64,000 nucleotides of DNA from Micractinium sp. NFX-FRZ (GCA_029339195.1 JAPTJF010000154.1:59301-123300), one strand, 5' to 3'. Positions 11,409 through 22,949 are shown, counted from the stretch's first letter. Numbers and translations are program-made. Notes: generated from the sequence alone by a model not told the origin.

Positions 11409-11740
11409 GTCAGGTACATGCTATGCTGGGTTAGCTGAACATAAGTGTTGTCAAAAGTGCGAGACTGGGCAGGAGGTGTGCTGATTTGGTACAGCGCGCA
11501 CGCTGACCTGGCAGTCCTCGCCGCGATACAGCACTGCTGGACTAGTTGCCAACTCCTCTCAACCTAGTTTACAGAACCGCAAGGTGACTGGCCAACAAAA
11601 CCCATTTGTCAAAGAGAGCCAACGTTGTGCAGCAGGGGCGGTGGGGCAGGGCAGACATGCATGGGCACTGGTGTCACCGCTGACGCGCCACCCCCCTCTC
11701 GACAGCTCCACACCCCACTCGAGCAGGATGGCAGCCAAGC
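11409..11740. other. Intergenic: coiled-coil gene 3' UTR and F-box gene promoter
   Basis: These 332 bases lie between two minus-strand genes. The only marked element is a minus-strand TGTAA at 11569-11573. Confidence 0.5.
11569..11573 (-). terminator. Putative polyadenylation signal for the coiled-coil gene
   Basis: TTACA on the plus strand (TGTAA on the minus) lies about 170 bases past the stop at 11741. Confidence 0.45.
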
Positions 11741-14700
11741 TCAAGCCTTGGGCCGCATGCGCTGGGCGGCCTCGCGGTCACACCACGACTGCAGCAGGGT
11801 CGGCGCAAGGCGGGGGCAGCAGGGGCGCGGGCGGCAGAGGTGAGCAGGGCAGACCCACCCAACAACTGCCCCACACGACAGCGGGAATCAGCGCTTGCTT
11901 GCCCCTCCTGCCCTACACCTGCTTCCCTCCCTGCAGGAGCAGCACAAGCACTCCTCGTCTCCAACCGGGAGCCCTCACCCAGCCCTCTCGCCTCACACCC
12001 CACCCCTGCACCCTACTTGCAGCTCCCCGGCCAGCCATCTCCACGCCGCGTCAGCAGCGTCGCCCACCCTAGTTGCTCTCCACCACCACAACCTGTCAAC
12101 TGCCACACTGCACCATCGCACGCCTGCAGTCCCCTGGGCCAGATGTCAGCCGGGATGAAAGCGCTCGCACGCTGCCCCTCGTCAGGCGCTAGCGTGCCAA
12201 CTAACCCTCAAACAACCCTGCCCCATGCCGCCCTCGCACCCCACCTGCAGCTCCCGGGCCAGCTTGCCGATGTCCGGCACACTGGAGTCCAGCCCACCCA
12301 GCTGGCCCATCAGCCGCGTGCGCACAAAGTTGAGCTGCGGGCAGCGGGCGGGGGGGGAAGGGGGAGGGTTGAGGCAGGGGCGGGTTGCGCTCTCAGGCAG
12401 GCCCACGTCCAGCACACAGACAGCTGGCTGGGAGTGGGCCGGTAATCATGCATGCATGCATGCGCAGCTCTGCATGGCAGCTATGCTGCGGCCATGCTAC
12501 TGTCGAATGAGGCGCTGCTAGCAGTGCAGCGCCCACGTGCTGTCACTGCTGGCGGTCAGTGGCAGATGACGTGGCACCCACCTGGCGGAACATGCGCTCG
12601 TTGTCCTGAGCCACCAGCTCCAGCTCCCGTTCCGCCTTGCTGCACGCGGTAGGGCAGGGGGCAGCACAGCGTCGTGTTGGCAGGTGGGGCGGCAGGCGGC
12701 AGGGCAGTGCACGCAGGCAGCGAGGCAGCGCACGCAGGCAGGCAAACTGCCCCGGGCGCCTCCTCAATCCCAGCCATTGTGCTGGCAACGCTTTGCAGCC
12801 AGCTCAGAATGCCCCTGCAGGAAGGCAGCCCCCGCCCTCACCGGATGTTGGCTGCCGCTGCCTGGCGGTCCCGGTCGTACTGCTCCGCCTTCTGTCGCCA
12901 CTCCCCTGCCAGCTGGGCCGCCGACTCTGTCGCGCCCTGTGCCGCCTCCACCTCGCCACGCAGCTGGCGCACCTGCGAACCACGAGGAAGTGTTTGCAGC
13001 TGTATGTCGGAAGTGCAGGAAACCTACAGAACGCTGCCGCCGCGGGCAGCCTGCAGGCAAGCAACGCTGCTGGCACGATGAAGGCGGGGCCCAACCAAGG
13101 AGGGGAGGGGCCAGGTGCAAGTGGGGTCAATGGGAGCAGCAGCCGGCAGGACGGGGGGTGAGCGGGCACACCGGGCACAGCCGTGGGTGCTCTGCTTCCT
13201 CCTTGAGTGGGTTGGCACGTGCCTGGTAGGTGACTGTGGCCATAGAGAAGGTGGGCAGCAAGTGGCAACATCTGCTGCATACCCCGCCCAACATGCACGT
13301 GCTCATTCACACCAATTAAGAGCTCACACAGCAAAACAGTATGCATGCCCACTTGCCGTCCACCCACTACCCTCATCCCAGCAGAGCTGCACCTGCATCC
13401 ACCAGCCACCGTCACACTGCACGCTGCACCCTCCAATAATCCCAACCCAAACAGAGTGAATCAACAAAGCACGCCCGCCCCTTTCACCTCTTCATCCCGC
13501 TGCATCAGCGCAGCATCTGTGTCCACCAGCCGCTGCCGCGCCTCCGCCAGCTGCGCTGCCGCCGCGCTTGCGTCGGCGCGCCACTGCGCCGCCTCCGCCG
13601 CAGCCCCTCGCTCTGCCTCAGTCAGCAGCTGGTGCTCCAAGGCTGCGAAATCGGCCAGCAGGCGCCGCTCCCGCTCCTGCCGTGTGACAGAACAACGAGA
13701 CAGCAGGCAGGTGAGGGGAGCATCTAGTGCTTCCACGCAGTGAGGTGTGGCAGGTGCTGGGGTGCTCCTGCTCTTGGGGTGCGGCAGCACAATGCAGGTT
13801 TGGCAGGCAGCAGGCAGGTCGGGCAGGTGAAAGGTGGCCCCTGAGGTGCAGTGCTTGCCGCAATCCCTGTTCGGGCAACCTCGCAAGGCAGGCATCCCCG
13901 TCAGTGCAGCGCTTACCTCAAAGGCCAGAACCGCTGCCAGCCGCTGCGCCCGCCCCGCATGCTCGTCCGCTGCCGCTGCTGCCTCTGCTGCAGCCTCTGC
14001 CAGGCGCTGCCGCTCGGAGCGCGCACGCTCGGGGGTCACCCCCACCTGCGCCTGCACCAGCGGGCACACACAATGGCGGCACAGGCAAACACACGGTTTG
14101 GCTACATGGTGTGCTAAATCCCGCCATGCATCCCCGACCCTGACAAGCACAGGCAGGAGCTACGATAGACGGGCCGGCAGCACGCACTCACTCCTTCAGC
14201 ACACCACAAGCACCCTGCACAGGCATGCCTGCTCACCTGGGCGGCTGCCAGCGCTGCCTCCAGCTCTCGGGTGCCCCCCTTGAGCGTCTCCAGCTCAGCA
14301 GCCTGAGACTTGACCCGGCTCTCACCCGCCAGCACCATGCCCTCCAGCTACAAGCGATGAGGCGGGAAGGCAGTAGGGCAACGGGCAGGCAGGCAGGCGC
14401 GTCGGCATGCGTGCTAGCTCAGGCTGGACATAGGGTTTTCAGGCTGGGCTGAGAAAGGGCGCTGGCATTGTCAGCCGGAGCAGCATATCAGGGCTGGTCG
14501 TGAGACCCTGACACCCATGTCCGGTGAAGGGCTCTGCTGAATGGTCCCTGCTGACATTCCCCCCTGGTGTCCTGTGTGCTGCGCATCCAACCCTTGCGTG
14601 TGCCCGCCTGCCCTTGTTCGCATTGCCAAAGCACACAGGCAACCAGCTGACCCAGTGTGTTGCAAATGCGTGTGTCACTCCCATCACCTTGGCAATGCGC

Positions 14701-15638
14701 CCCTTCAGCTGCCCTGCCTGCCGCGCCAGCTCCTCCCGGCACGCCTCCGCCCGCGCCAGCTGCTGCTGCAGGGCTGCATGGTCTGCGGCAGTGCTTGCGG
14801 CGACGCCGGCAACAGCACCAGCACCGGTTGCCTCAGTGCATTGCGCTGCAAATGCTGCGTCCTGCTGTGGGTGCTGAGCCTGCTGCTGCTGCTGCTGGTC
14901 AACTGCATGCTGCTGCTCAACGATGTTCAGCACCAGTTGCACGGGTGCAGTGGGTGCTGCAGGTGCCAGAGGCGGTGGCACCGGCGCATCCACCACATGA
15001 ATGAGAAGGGACACAGTGCTGCTGCGCTCTTCTTCAGCTGCCGCCTCCTGCTGCTGCCGCTGCTGCTCCAGCTCCTCTGCTGCTTGCTGCATGGCCGCTG
15101 CTGCTGCCACAGCCTGCTCCTGCTGCGCTGCCGCCGCTGCTGCCGCCGCAGCAGCAGCCTGTTCCCGCAGAGCCTCTAGCTCCTGCCGCAGCCGCGCAAC
15201 CTCTTCTGTCGCCTCGGCGGCACGCTTGCTGGCGCTACTGCCGCCGCTGGCTGAGGGGGTGCTGCCAATGAAGAGGTTCAGCGTCACATTTTCCTGCTGT
15301 GGTGCAGCGCCGCCGGCAGGCGCCGGCGTCACTGCCTCTGACTCTGGCAAAGGCGAAAGGCTGCAGCCGCGAATGGCGGGGATGGAGAAGTGGGAGGTGG
15401 CGGGCGGCGAGGTGGGGCTGCGCTGCGCCCTCCTGCCGCCGCTGCCGCCGCGGACGGCCGGGCTGCAGCCGCCGCTGCCAGGCGCGCCGCCGTCGCCAGC
15501 GCCGTCGCTGCCCGCGGGGCTCACGGGGTGGCTGACGGGGTGCGAAGGTTGGTGAACAGACTTGCGCCGCTCGCAGGGCGTCGACAGCGACAGCTTTTCA
15601 AAAGCCAGCGCAAAGTTGCTGGTGAAGCCGTCATCCAT
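11741..15638 (-). CDS. Long coiled-coil protein
   Basis: Exons 14688-15638, 14237-14348, 13917-14051, 13488-13676, 12842-12972, 12582-12639, 12245-12334 and 11741-11788 are supported by splice sites and heptad-rich frames. ATG 15638 has a GCCGCC leader and GAT after it (MDDGFTSNFALAFEKLSLS). A Ser/Pro-rich N-terminus precedes coiled coils from about residue 130 onward (EEVARLRQELEALREQ, then Ala/Gln-rich repeats). The tail reads LNFVRTRLMGQLGGLD ... LARELQ, then SWCDREAAQRMRPKA. The exon 1 / exon 2 join is unresolved: exon 1 ends in phase 0 but the coiled-coil frame of exon 2 needs phase 2, so a small exon or another donor is missing. A possible extra exon at 12017-12133 is probably intronic. 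The role is unknown; a structural or scaffold protein is a guess. Confidence 0.65.
12003..12034 (-). repeat. Echo of the exon 7 donor edge in the coiled-coil gene
   Basis: This segment (LAGELQ then GTAGGGTGC) closely matches the true exon 7 end at 12230-12262 (LARELQ then GTGGGGTGC), including the first intron bases. It could be a decayed tandem copy in the intron, or the 3' end of a 39-codon alternative exon at 12017-12133, which also fits phase 0. Confidence 0.6.
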
Positions 15639-16740
15639 GGCGGCGTGCTGATTCTGACAATCTGATGCACGCCGGGCCCAAAGTTTGCTCTGTTCGAAGG
15701 CAGCTCCAACCCAGCATGCAAAGCGGCAGCAGCGGAAGCCGGTGGCGGCGCCGTCACTGGCCGCCACCTCTCTGAATGTTCGTTGCGGCGTGTCAGGCTC
15801 TTGATCTATTGCACCTATTTAACAGCTGTGTAAAACGCTCGTGGCGGGCACCATTGGCGCAAGGATGCCTGTGTAAACCCACAGCGGCGTGGCGTGCTGC
15901 TCACCAAGTTGACAGACAGGCTGCCAGTGGCTCACTTGGATTAAGTTGTAGTGCCAACTTGACACTTACAAATAAACATGCCTCACCGTTTCGTTAGGAC
16001 ACAGGCTCCTCAATTGTGCAAAGAAGAAGTGATACTGAGGAGAGCCTGTGTGGGCATTTTCCTAAGGGTGGTGAGCGGTCCAGGACACAGCGCCGTGCTC
16101 ATGATCATGGCGTAGACGCATTTCCTGGGCTGGCATGCGCCATGAGCAAGGCGCATTTCCTGGGCTGGCAGCAAGGCGAATCACGCATCACACGTGCATC
16201 TACACCACAACTGCACAGTTGTTGTAACAAGAAGGGAGGAGGCAGTGTGTGCCGGCAGCGTGCTGAGCATGACAGGGGCCAGGACCTGCCCGTGTTGGCC
16301 GCCGTGCTGACTGTGCGGGCTGGCTCAGTGAAGATCTTGGCGCATTTACCTCTGCCTGTGACATCCTGAATTGCTCTCAAATCTTCGCCGAGACTGCCTT
16401 GTGAGCGAGAGGGCACCTTGTGCCGGGTTTCGCACTCTCTGTCTCGCACCCTCCGCTAGCTCTCACCCCTCTTGAAGTGTTCTAATGGCACGCGTCGACT
16501 CCAATGCCGCTTGGAACGCCCTGGGGCCTGCTGCCTGCTGCCGCTCTGCTGCCGCTCCCAGCGCTCGCCCCGCCCCTGCTGCCCGCGCACCTCCGCCCCT
16601 CCATCCCTGCCCACATGCCGCCCAACAAGTCGATCGCAGACTAAAGCAAGTCTCCAAACCCCTGAAACCCTTTAAATGGCCATGCAGGGGCTCCGTATTC
16701 CTTTTCACAGCTCCTGCTCATTGGCTCCAGGGCTGACGAC
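15639..16740. promoter_or_regulatory. Divergent intergenic region, coiled-coil gene / PD-(D/E)XK gene
   Basis: This 1.1 kb lies between two divergent start codons. An 83-codon open frame from 16485 has no similarity and contains no splice-consistent extension, so I treat it as leader sequence. TTTAAATGG near 16671 is the only AT-rich, TATA-like patch close to the plus-strand gene. Confidence 0.45.
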
Positions 16741-18299
16741 ATGGGCAGGCTGTCGCAGCTGTACCGAACCGAGTACGGCGGCCAGCCCGGCCGGCAAAAG
16801 ACCTTTGCCCAATGTGTCCTGCTGGTGCTGAGGAAGGTCCTGAGCAGGGGGAGCTTTGCAGGGGTGGCAGGAAGCAGCACCAACATTGTGCAGGTGTGCA
16901 AGTGGGGGGAGGTGGGCGGGCAGGCAGGGGGGCACTACGGCACGACTGGGCAATCATGACGCCCCTGAACATGCTGCCTGCAAGGTAGTGCATCTTTGCC
17001 TGCACACAGCCCCGCGGCTCACCACACCTACATCCCTCGCTGCCTCGCAGATCCCAGTCCCTGGTCCCGAAGAGGGCCCTCCAGAGGCGGCAGCCGGCGA
17101 CCCGCACATCATGGTGCAGCTGGCCGCTGTGGCCCTGCTGGCAAAGCTGGCGCCGGCGGCAGCTCCCGCGGCCGCTGCCATGGCCGCTGCTGAGAGCAAT
17201 ACCACGGTCGAGCATCGCGCCGACGGCCAGTGGCTGCACGCCGACTTTGGGCAGCCCTTCAGTGGGCAGCAGCTGCAGGCGGTGCTGCGCAGCGTGCGCC
17301 GCTGGCTGCCGCGCTCCGGCCTGCCCACCGCCGGCGGCTGCCTCACGCGCCGCCAGGCCGCTGCCCGCCAGCCTGAGCTCACCGCCGAGCTGCAGCGGTA
17401 CGCCCTGGTGGCCAGGGACGACCGGGACGCCCTGCAGCTATTTTGCCAGCACTTCTTTGCCGTACCCGGCAGCCCGGCGGCGGCGGCGGCGCAGGCCAGC
17501 GGGGTGGCCGCCCTCAAGGCTGCCTTCCCCTACCTGGAGGCCTTCAACTGGAGCGCATGCGACCCTTATGGCCTGCGACAGAAGTGAGTGAGCGGGCCAT
17601 CAATGGCTTGAGAAGCAAGGCAACAGCGGTGGCTGGCATCCCTTCCGGCGGCGGACCTGCCTTGGACTGTGGAGGCATGCCCCCCTGCTGCAGGCCGGCT
17701 GTCCCACAGCTGCCTCCCCCTCAGCAATTACTGCTGACCACTTCTTGCTGGCGTCCATGCCCTGTTTGCCACGGCTTGCCAGTGCAGGCGCAGGTACTGG
17801 CGGCATGCGCGGCCGCAGACACAGTTTGGCATGGGCGACCTGCTGCTGAGCAACGGCTGCGGCGTGTTTGCTGTCGTGGAAGCCAAGGACCTGTCCACCA
17901 AGAACAACCGCAACAAGAAACGGCAGAAGGCGCGGGAGCAGGCGCAGCGCTACAGCTCAGCAGGCATGCCACGCCGGGGCAGCCATGCCCGCCGTGCATG
18001 CTGTGTACCTGCCTGCCTTGCTGTTCTCGCACCCGCAGGCCTGCAATCGTTCCAATCAAGACCCCACCTCCAAATCAACCAACCACGCATTCGCATGGTA
18101 CTCACCAAGTCCGCTGCTGCCTTGCGCCTGCGCCCCCGTGCCGCCTGCAGCGTCCCGCCTGCGGCAGGCAGTGCTGGTGCTGCCATTTGTGCTGGAGGCG
18201 CAGCACGGCGTGCTCCGGTTGGAGCCGGTGGATCACCCCCAGCTGTCGCCTCTCAGCAGCCAGGCGGGGTACCACCTCCTGCTGCAGCACGCAGGCTGA
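16741..18299 (+). CDS. Putative PD-(D/E)XK nuclease-like protein
   Basis: Exons 16741-16893, 17051-17583, 17794-17963 and 18151-18299 join with phases 0, 2 and 1 to give 334 aa. The C-terminal third carries a nuclease-like signature: D244 in MGDLLLSNG, E258-A-K260 in VFAVVEAKDL, then a basic helix ending Q278-x3-Y282 (REQAQRY). D ... ExK ... QxxxY is the RecB-type PD-(D/E)XK layout. The N-terminal half (YRTEYGGQPGRQKTFAQCV, WLHADFGQPFSGQQLQ) is not recognised. Intron 3 uses a GC donor (CAG|GCATGC); a GT donor at 18002 in the same phase is an alternative that would insert a less helix-like segment. Nuclease activity is inferred from motifs only. Confidence 0.65.
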
Positions 18300-19391
18300 G
18301 TGCGCCTGCTGCGCTCAATCCTGGCATGCCAGCACAGCGCTCAGCACATGCAAGGCAGCCTGGAGTGGGCTATGCGCCGCCCTGCAATGCAGCACCTTGC
18401 GTTTGTGCTCCCCTCCAGCCCGCCACCAGCGCCGAACTTGCTTGGGAGATTCACGTGCCCACCCTAAAGCACAAAGCGTGCCCTCATGCCTGCCCATTGA
18501 GCCCAGCTTCGACGGCGGCAAAAAAGGGGTGTGGCTCGGAGATGCCGCCCTGGCGCCGCCACGCAGCTCTTCTTGTACCGTGTCGTCTCGTCCCCCAACT
18601 CACCCCAACCAACAGCTCCGCGTGTTTTACCTGCATAGCTGATGTATCAGTATATCATGTAAAGCTAGTCTCCTGAGTGTGGCAGAATTTGTGCCCGAGG
18701 GAGCTTGGCGGGGCGGGGCCGCGAGGCGGGGCTGGGACAGTGCGCATGCAGCCAGCCAGGCAGTTCCTTGCAGGACATGTCATGCAGTACTCCTGACTGC
18801 TCTGCTGGACTCCCGCTGCTACCCTCCCTAGCATGCAGTGCTCTCCAGAGGTGTGCCCGTGCATCGCCAGCAGCCAAGAAGGGAGGCTGAGTGCCTGCTG
18901 CTGTTGCACGCCGGCGGGGGGAACACAGGACCAGCAAGGCCTGGGCTTGATTGAAGTAAATGCCGGTAGTTCAGCCTGGCCGAACCCGCCTGCACTTTGC
19001 GCCTCAAGCTGAGCCTGAACACACACGCAGCTGCCAGCTGGTGCATGCCATGCCTCAGTGTGGCGCCGGCGCCGGCGTGCTCGGTCCTGGGCTGCCTCTT
19101 ATTCGGGATGTAGGAGCGGCCGCGCCCCGGATTCGCAGTTGTTGAACGTTTCATGTACCCAGATTCCAACCTCCGTTGGCCGCGGCCCAAGCTGGAAGGT
19201 GTCCTGCTGTGCCCTGCGCGTTCGCCTCGGACGCGCTCATAGGCGGGCATTCTGCCGCCTCATTTTCATCGCACATTCTTTTCCCATTCTCAAGAAGTCT
19301 ACAAGCCCCCTCGGCCCACCATCCGCCCGCCAACCACCCGGCCCACTTCTTCCGCCATCTCCCCGAGGCCCCCTCAAAGACCGGCCCCTGT
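18300..19391. other. Intergenic: 3' UTR of the PD-(D/E)XK gene and promoter of the thioredoxin-like gene
   Basis: These 1.1 kb contain a TGTAA at 18658 and no recognisable coding sequence. An in-frame Met at 19176 could extend the next protein, but the sequence it adds is unlike a transit peptide. Confidence 0.5.
18658..18662 (+). terminator. Putative polyadenylation signal TGTAA for the PD-(D/E)XK gene
   Basis: The signal lies about 360 bases after the stop, in an AT-rich patch (TATATCATGTAAAG). Confidence 0.5.
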
Positions 19392-20371
19392 ATGGCCCTG
19401 TGCCTCACATCAGCAGTACGCGCCCCGGCGCGCCTCAGTGCCCAGCCGGCGGTCTGCCGCCGCTCCACCCGCCGCCAGTTCTTAGCGCAGCTGCTTCGCT
19501 TCGGAGCAGTCACCACCACTGCTTCCGTTGTGGGATCCCTGCTGTCCCAAGACGACCATGATGTCGACCTGGGGAACAACGTGCTGGCCCTGCCAGCCCA
19601 GCAGCAGCGGCCGCTGCAGCGGGAGCAGCGCCGCGCTGCAGCACCGGGCACGGCCAGTGCCAGCGGTCGCGTCGTCAGCGCAGCGCCAGCGGTTGTGCCG
19701 GCCCGCAAGCACAGCAGCAGCAGCAGCAGCGGCGGTGGCAGCGTAGCGCCCCGGGTGCTGGAGCTGCACAACACCGCAGAGCTGACCCACCTGCTGGCCT
19801 GCCACCCCACCCGCCTCATTGTCGTCCACTTTGTGGCCGCTGGCTGCCCGCTCGGCGAGGTGCGCACAGCGCAGCCCAGCACACACACTGCTTGCATGTG
19901 CCCTTCTCCCTGGGCTCGCATGCATGCCCCGCACCTGCACGCTAGCGCCTGGGCTCCCATCTAGCTCATGAGCTGGCAGGCCTTCTACTCTCACTGACGC
20001 ACACCCCGCCTCGCTGCCCCCTCCCTGTTCAGGCCTTCTTCCCTGCGCTCGCCGAAGCCTGCCGGCGCCACCCCGCCCCCCTCTTCCTGCGCGTCACCGT
20101 GCCCCGGGAGCAGGCAGCGGCGTCGGCTGACCGGGAGCTGCTGCAGGGCCTGAAGCTTGGCCGCCTGCCCTGCACCCTGCTGCTGTGCGGCCACCAGCTG
20201 CTTGCCCGCCTGGAGGTGGGCAACGCCAGCGCCAGCCAGCCGCACGCAGAGGCGGCCCAGGAGGCAGCGCGCACGCTGCACGCGGCGCTTGCCGCCGCGC
20301 TGGCGCCAGCGGTCGCAGCCGAGCCGCCTCTGGCGCCCGCTGATCCCAACGTTTCCGTCACCTCGTCGTGA
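19392..20371 (+). CDS. Thioredoxin-fold protein with twin-arginine lumenal targeting signal
   Basis: Exons 19392-19859 and 20033-20371 (phase 0) give 268 aa. The N-terminus MALCLTSAVRAPARLSAQ resembles a plastid transit peptide. It is followed by a twin-arginine motif and hydrophobic stretch (STRRQFLAQLLRFGAVTTT ... VVGSLLS), the layout of Tat-dependent thylakoid lumen proteins. After a Gln/Ser-rich linker comes a thioredoxin-like core: LIVVHFVAAGCPLGEAFFPAL, then LFLRVTV and LGRLPCTLLLCGHQLLARLEVG. The CxxC site is replaced by a single Cys (GCPLGE), so disulfide-reductase activity is doubtful. Location in the thylakoid lumen is inferred. It converges on the ISCA2 gene. Confidence 0.75.
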
Positions 20372-20810
20372 ACAGTGGCCAAAGTGCAGCAGTTGCCTGA
20401 ACAACTGTTGTTTCCTGCACAGAAATGAATCCTACCCTATGCTCCCCCCTCTCAGAACTGATGCCCTTCATCTGTACGTCTACTTGTGCTCTACCTAGCT
20501 TTCCCTCAGTCAGCCTGTTGCCTGCCTACCCTCATACAGTCCAGCCGCTGGCAGGGACAGCCACCCGCCGGCTACAGCCACCCACCCACAGTTTTGTACC
20601 AACAGACACTGCAGCCTGCCCTCCCCTGATTGTTTGCCTCTGCACGTGGCCTTGCGATTGCTCATGCCCCGCGGTGGGGCACACACCCATTCTGGTGTGC
20701 CCCCTTTGCCCACGCCCAGCATGCCCTGGGATATGTACCATGTTCAGATGTACTCCACACTACCCCCTGCGCCTTGCTCGTGCCACGTCAAGGCGCTTCC
20801 TGTGTGATAA

Positions 20811-20815
20811 TGTAA
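20811..20815 (+). terminator. Putative polyadenylation signal of the thioredoxin-like gene
   Basis: TGTAA lies about 440 bases past the stop at 20371 and nine bases before the opposing signal of ISCA2. Confidence 0.5.
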
Positions 20816-20823
20816 GGCCTCCG

Positions 20824-20828
20824 TTACA
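20824..20828 (-). terminator. Putative polyadenylation signal of ISCA2
   Basis: TTACA on the plus strand lies about 480 bases past the ISCA2 stop. It faces the plus-strand signal at 20811. Confidence 0.5.
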
Positions 20829-21309
20829 AGGCTGGCCAAGCGACATTTATTTGGTTGGCCCAAGGAGGGGTTCAGTGATTCAGGATTGGCGCGGGCTTGC
20901 CATGCGGTGGGTGCAGGTTCAAAAGAGGGATCAAGTGCGGTGCGCGGCAGAAAGGGGCGACCAGGGTTGGAAAAAACAGGTAGAGAGCACGGGCAAGCAG
21001 AGCAGGCTGATTGAACAGGGCAGCAGAGGGGCAAAAGGTATCGCGGGGGAAGAGGAGGGCGGGTATCGTGGCGCGACATGCGGTGTTGCTCATCAGCGGA
21101 AGCCATGAACACCCACGCCGCCAGGCTGGCGGGTGCGGCAGCCAGGCCGCGCGCGTCACAGGGCGGGCGCAAATGTGCGCCACGCCACACCACGCATGTG
21201 CAGGCGCCCAAGCCCTGCCGTGAGCAACTCGCTTCTGAGGCTGACCGGGCCGTGACTCCTCATTTCGGATTCTATTTCGGGCAACAAGGCGCTTACTACT
21301 GGTGGCGCC

Positions 21310-22949
21310 TCACTTGGCCACAAAGCTGCTGCCGCAGCCGCAGGAGGAGGCGGCGTTGGGGTTGGCGGCCACCACAAACGCGCTGCGCATGAGATCCGAC
21401 TCAAAGTCCACTGCAGGGGTGGGGAAGGGAGGGATGTCGAGGGTTGTGGGTGGGCGGGTGGTGAGGGAGAGGAGAGGTTGAGGGCACGCAGCGAAGTCCC
21501 CGCCGCAGGGCAGGGGAGGGGGAGGGCGTATGCGGGACAGGGTTGGGTTGGTGGCCGACAGGGGTGAAAGTTGCAGCGCGGCCAGGAGCACGGGCTGCTG
21601 CCCCCGTTGGCTTTTCCCCCAGCCTTGGCCCGCGCTGTGCAGCCTGGCGCCTGGCGGCTCACGCGCGCACCCTGCCCTTGAAGGGGTGGACGGTGAACCA
21701 AGAAGGAGCCCCACCCACCTATGGCTCCTTTTAAGAACTCCAGAGACACGTCATCACACACCACCCGCACGCCGTCCCGCTCAAACACCCTGCAGGCCGG
21801 CACAGTGCGGGGGGCAAAGAGCGGTAAAATGGGGCATGAAGCACACATGCAAAGCGAGGGCAGCCCAATCAACTGGGGCAGAGCCATGAAGCACGCCAGC
21901 GTAATTGCGTGCAGGGAAGATAGGTGGTTACGAAGCGGCAGGGCGGGGTGAGGCGGCCCCGGTGTTGCACGTGACCACACACACCCACAGGTGCAATCCT
22001 CGGCAGAAGGCCAGAGCACGCCAGCAGCACAGCCGTGCCCCCGGCCGCCCCACCTCCGCCCCCATTCCCCACGCTGCCTGCTGCTCCTGTTAGGAATACA
22101 AAACATCAGTCCACCACATGAGCCTGCCCCTTTGCCGGCACAGCTCTCACCCACCCCACCCCGCGCACCTGTCTGTCTCTGCCAGCTGGCCCCCGCTGCC
22201 GGCCCCCTCCTCGATTGCAAACTCGTATTGGAACCCGCTGCACCCGCCCCCCTCCACCGTCAGGCGCAGCACCACGGGCTCGCTCGTCTGCACCGGGGAG
22301 GAGAGGGGTGGAGTGGAGGGAGGGAGGGTGGCATGGGGGCGAGGGAGGCGAGGCGAGGGCGGGTGGGAGGAGCGTGCAATGCGTCACGCGCAGGCAGGGC
22401 GGGGCGGGGCGCAGGGGGCGGTGAGCACCGGGCGCGGGTGTGAGCTCATGCGGAGGCTGGGGGCCAACAAAGCCTGACGGCACATGCTTACGCCGGCAAA
22501 CTATCTGTTTCTCGCACCTGTGCCTGTAGCTCTTTCAGGCGCTGAACTGCGCTGTCCGACAGTGAGAGGCCCACGTCGCTGCTGCTGCTGGCGGCGGCGC
22601 TGGGCTCTGCCTGCGCGCTCGCCATGCCCCGCTGCTGCTGCTGCTGCTGCGATTGGCAGGCAGCATGGCTGGGCGCTGCTGGTGCTGCTGCAAGCACCCG
22701 GGAGGTGCTGCCCTGCTGGGCCGCCCAGCTGCGCAGGCCGCGCTGCCAGAGTGCGGCGGCGGCGGCAGCAGGAGTGGCGGCAGCAGTGCGCGACCCGAGG
22801 CTGGTGGTGCCCGCGCCGCTGGCGGCGGTCCAGCAGGCCGCTGCGCCGCCCTGAACGCCTGCTACCGCGCTGCTGGGCGCGCAGGAGCCCGCCTCTGCAA
22901 GGGTTGCCCTGGCCAGCCCGACAGCCTGTCGCGCAGCCTGGCGGCGCAT
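21310..22949 (-). CDS. ISCA2: Iron-sulfur cluster assembly protein ISCA2-like, mitochondrial
   Basis: Exons 22518-22949, 22169-22287, 21719-21789 and 21310-21410 join with phases 0, 2 and 1 to give 240 aa. The N-terminus (MRRQAARQAVGLARATLAEAG) is an Arg-rich amphipathic presequence, followed by an Ala/Gln-rich spacer. The A-type carrier domain starts near residue 125 (LSLSDSAVQRLKELQAQ). It has VVLRLTVEGGGCSGFQYEF with C160, VFERDGVRVVCDDVSLEFLKGAIVDFESDL, and SSCGCGSSF with C231 and C233, the three cluster ligands. The pattern is closer to ISCA2 than ISCA1. ISCA2 acts late in mitochondrial Fe-S assembly, maturing 4Fe-4S proteins. It shares a divergent promoter with the ABCA gene. Confidence 0.9.

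Larger units (their letters stand above)
20372..21309. other. Convergent intergenic region, thioredoxin-like gene / ISCA2
   Basis: This stretch holds the two 3' UTRs. Facing poly(A) signals lie within 20 bases at 20811-20828. I see no supported coding sequence. Confidence 0.55.

Noticed and set aside
16485..16736. 83-codon frame upstream of the PD-(D/E)XK gene
   Set aside because: No similarity and not joinable in phase to the following gene; treated as leader sequence.
19176..19391. Upstream in-frame Met for the thioredoxin-like protein
   Set aside because: The added residues are His/Pro-rich and unlike a transit peptide, whereas Met 19392 starts one directly.
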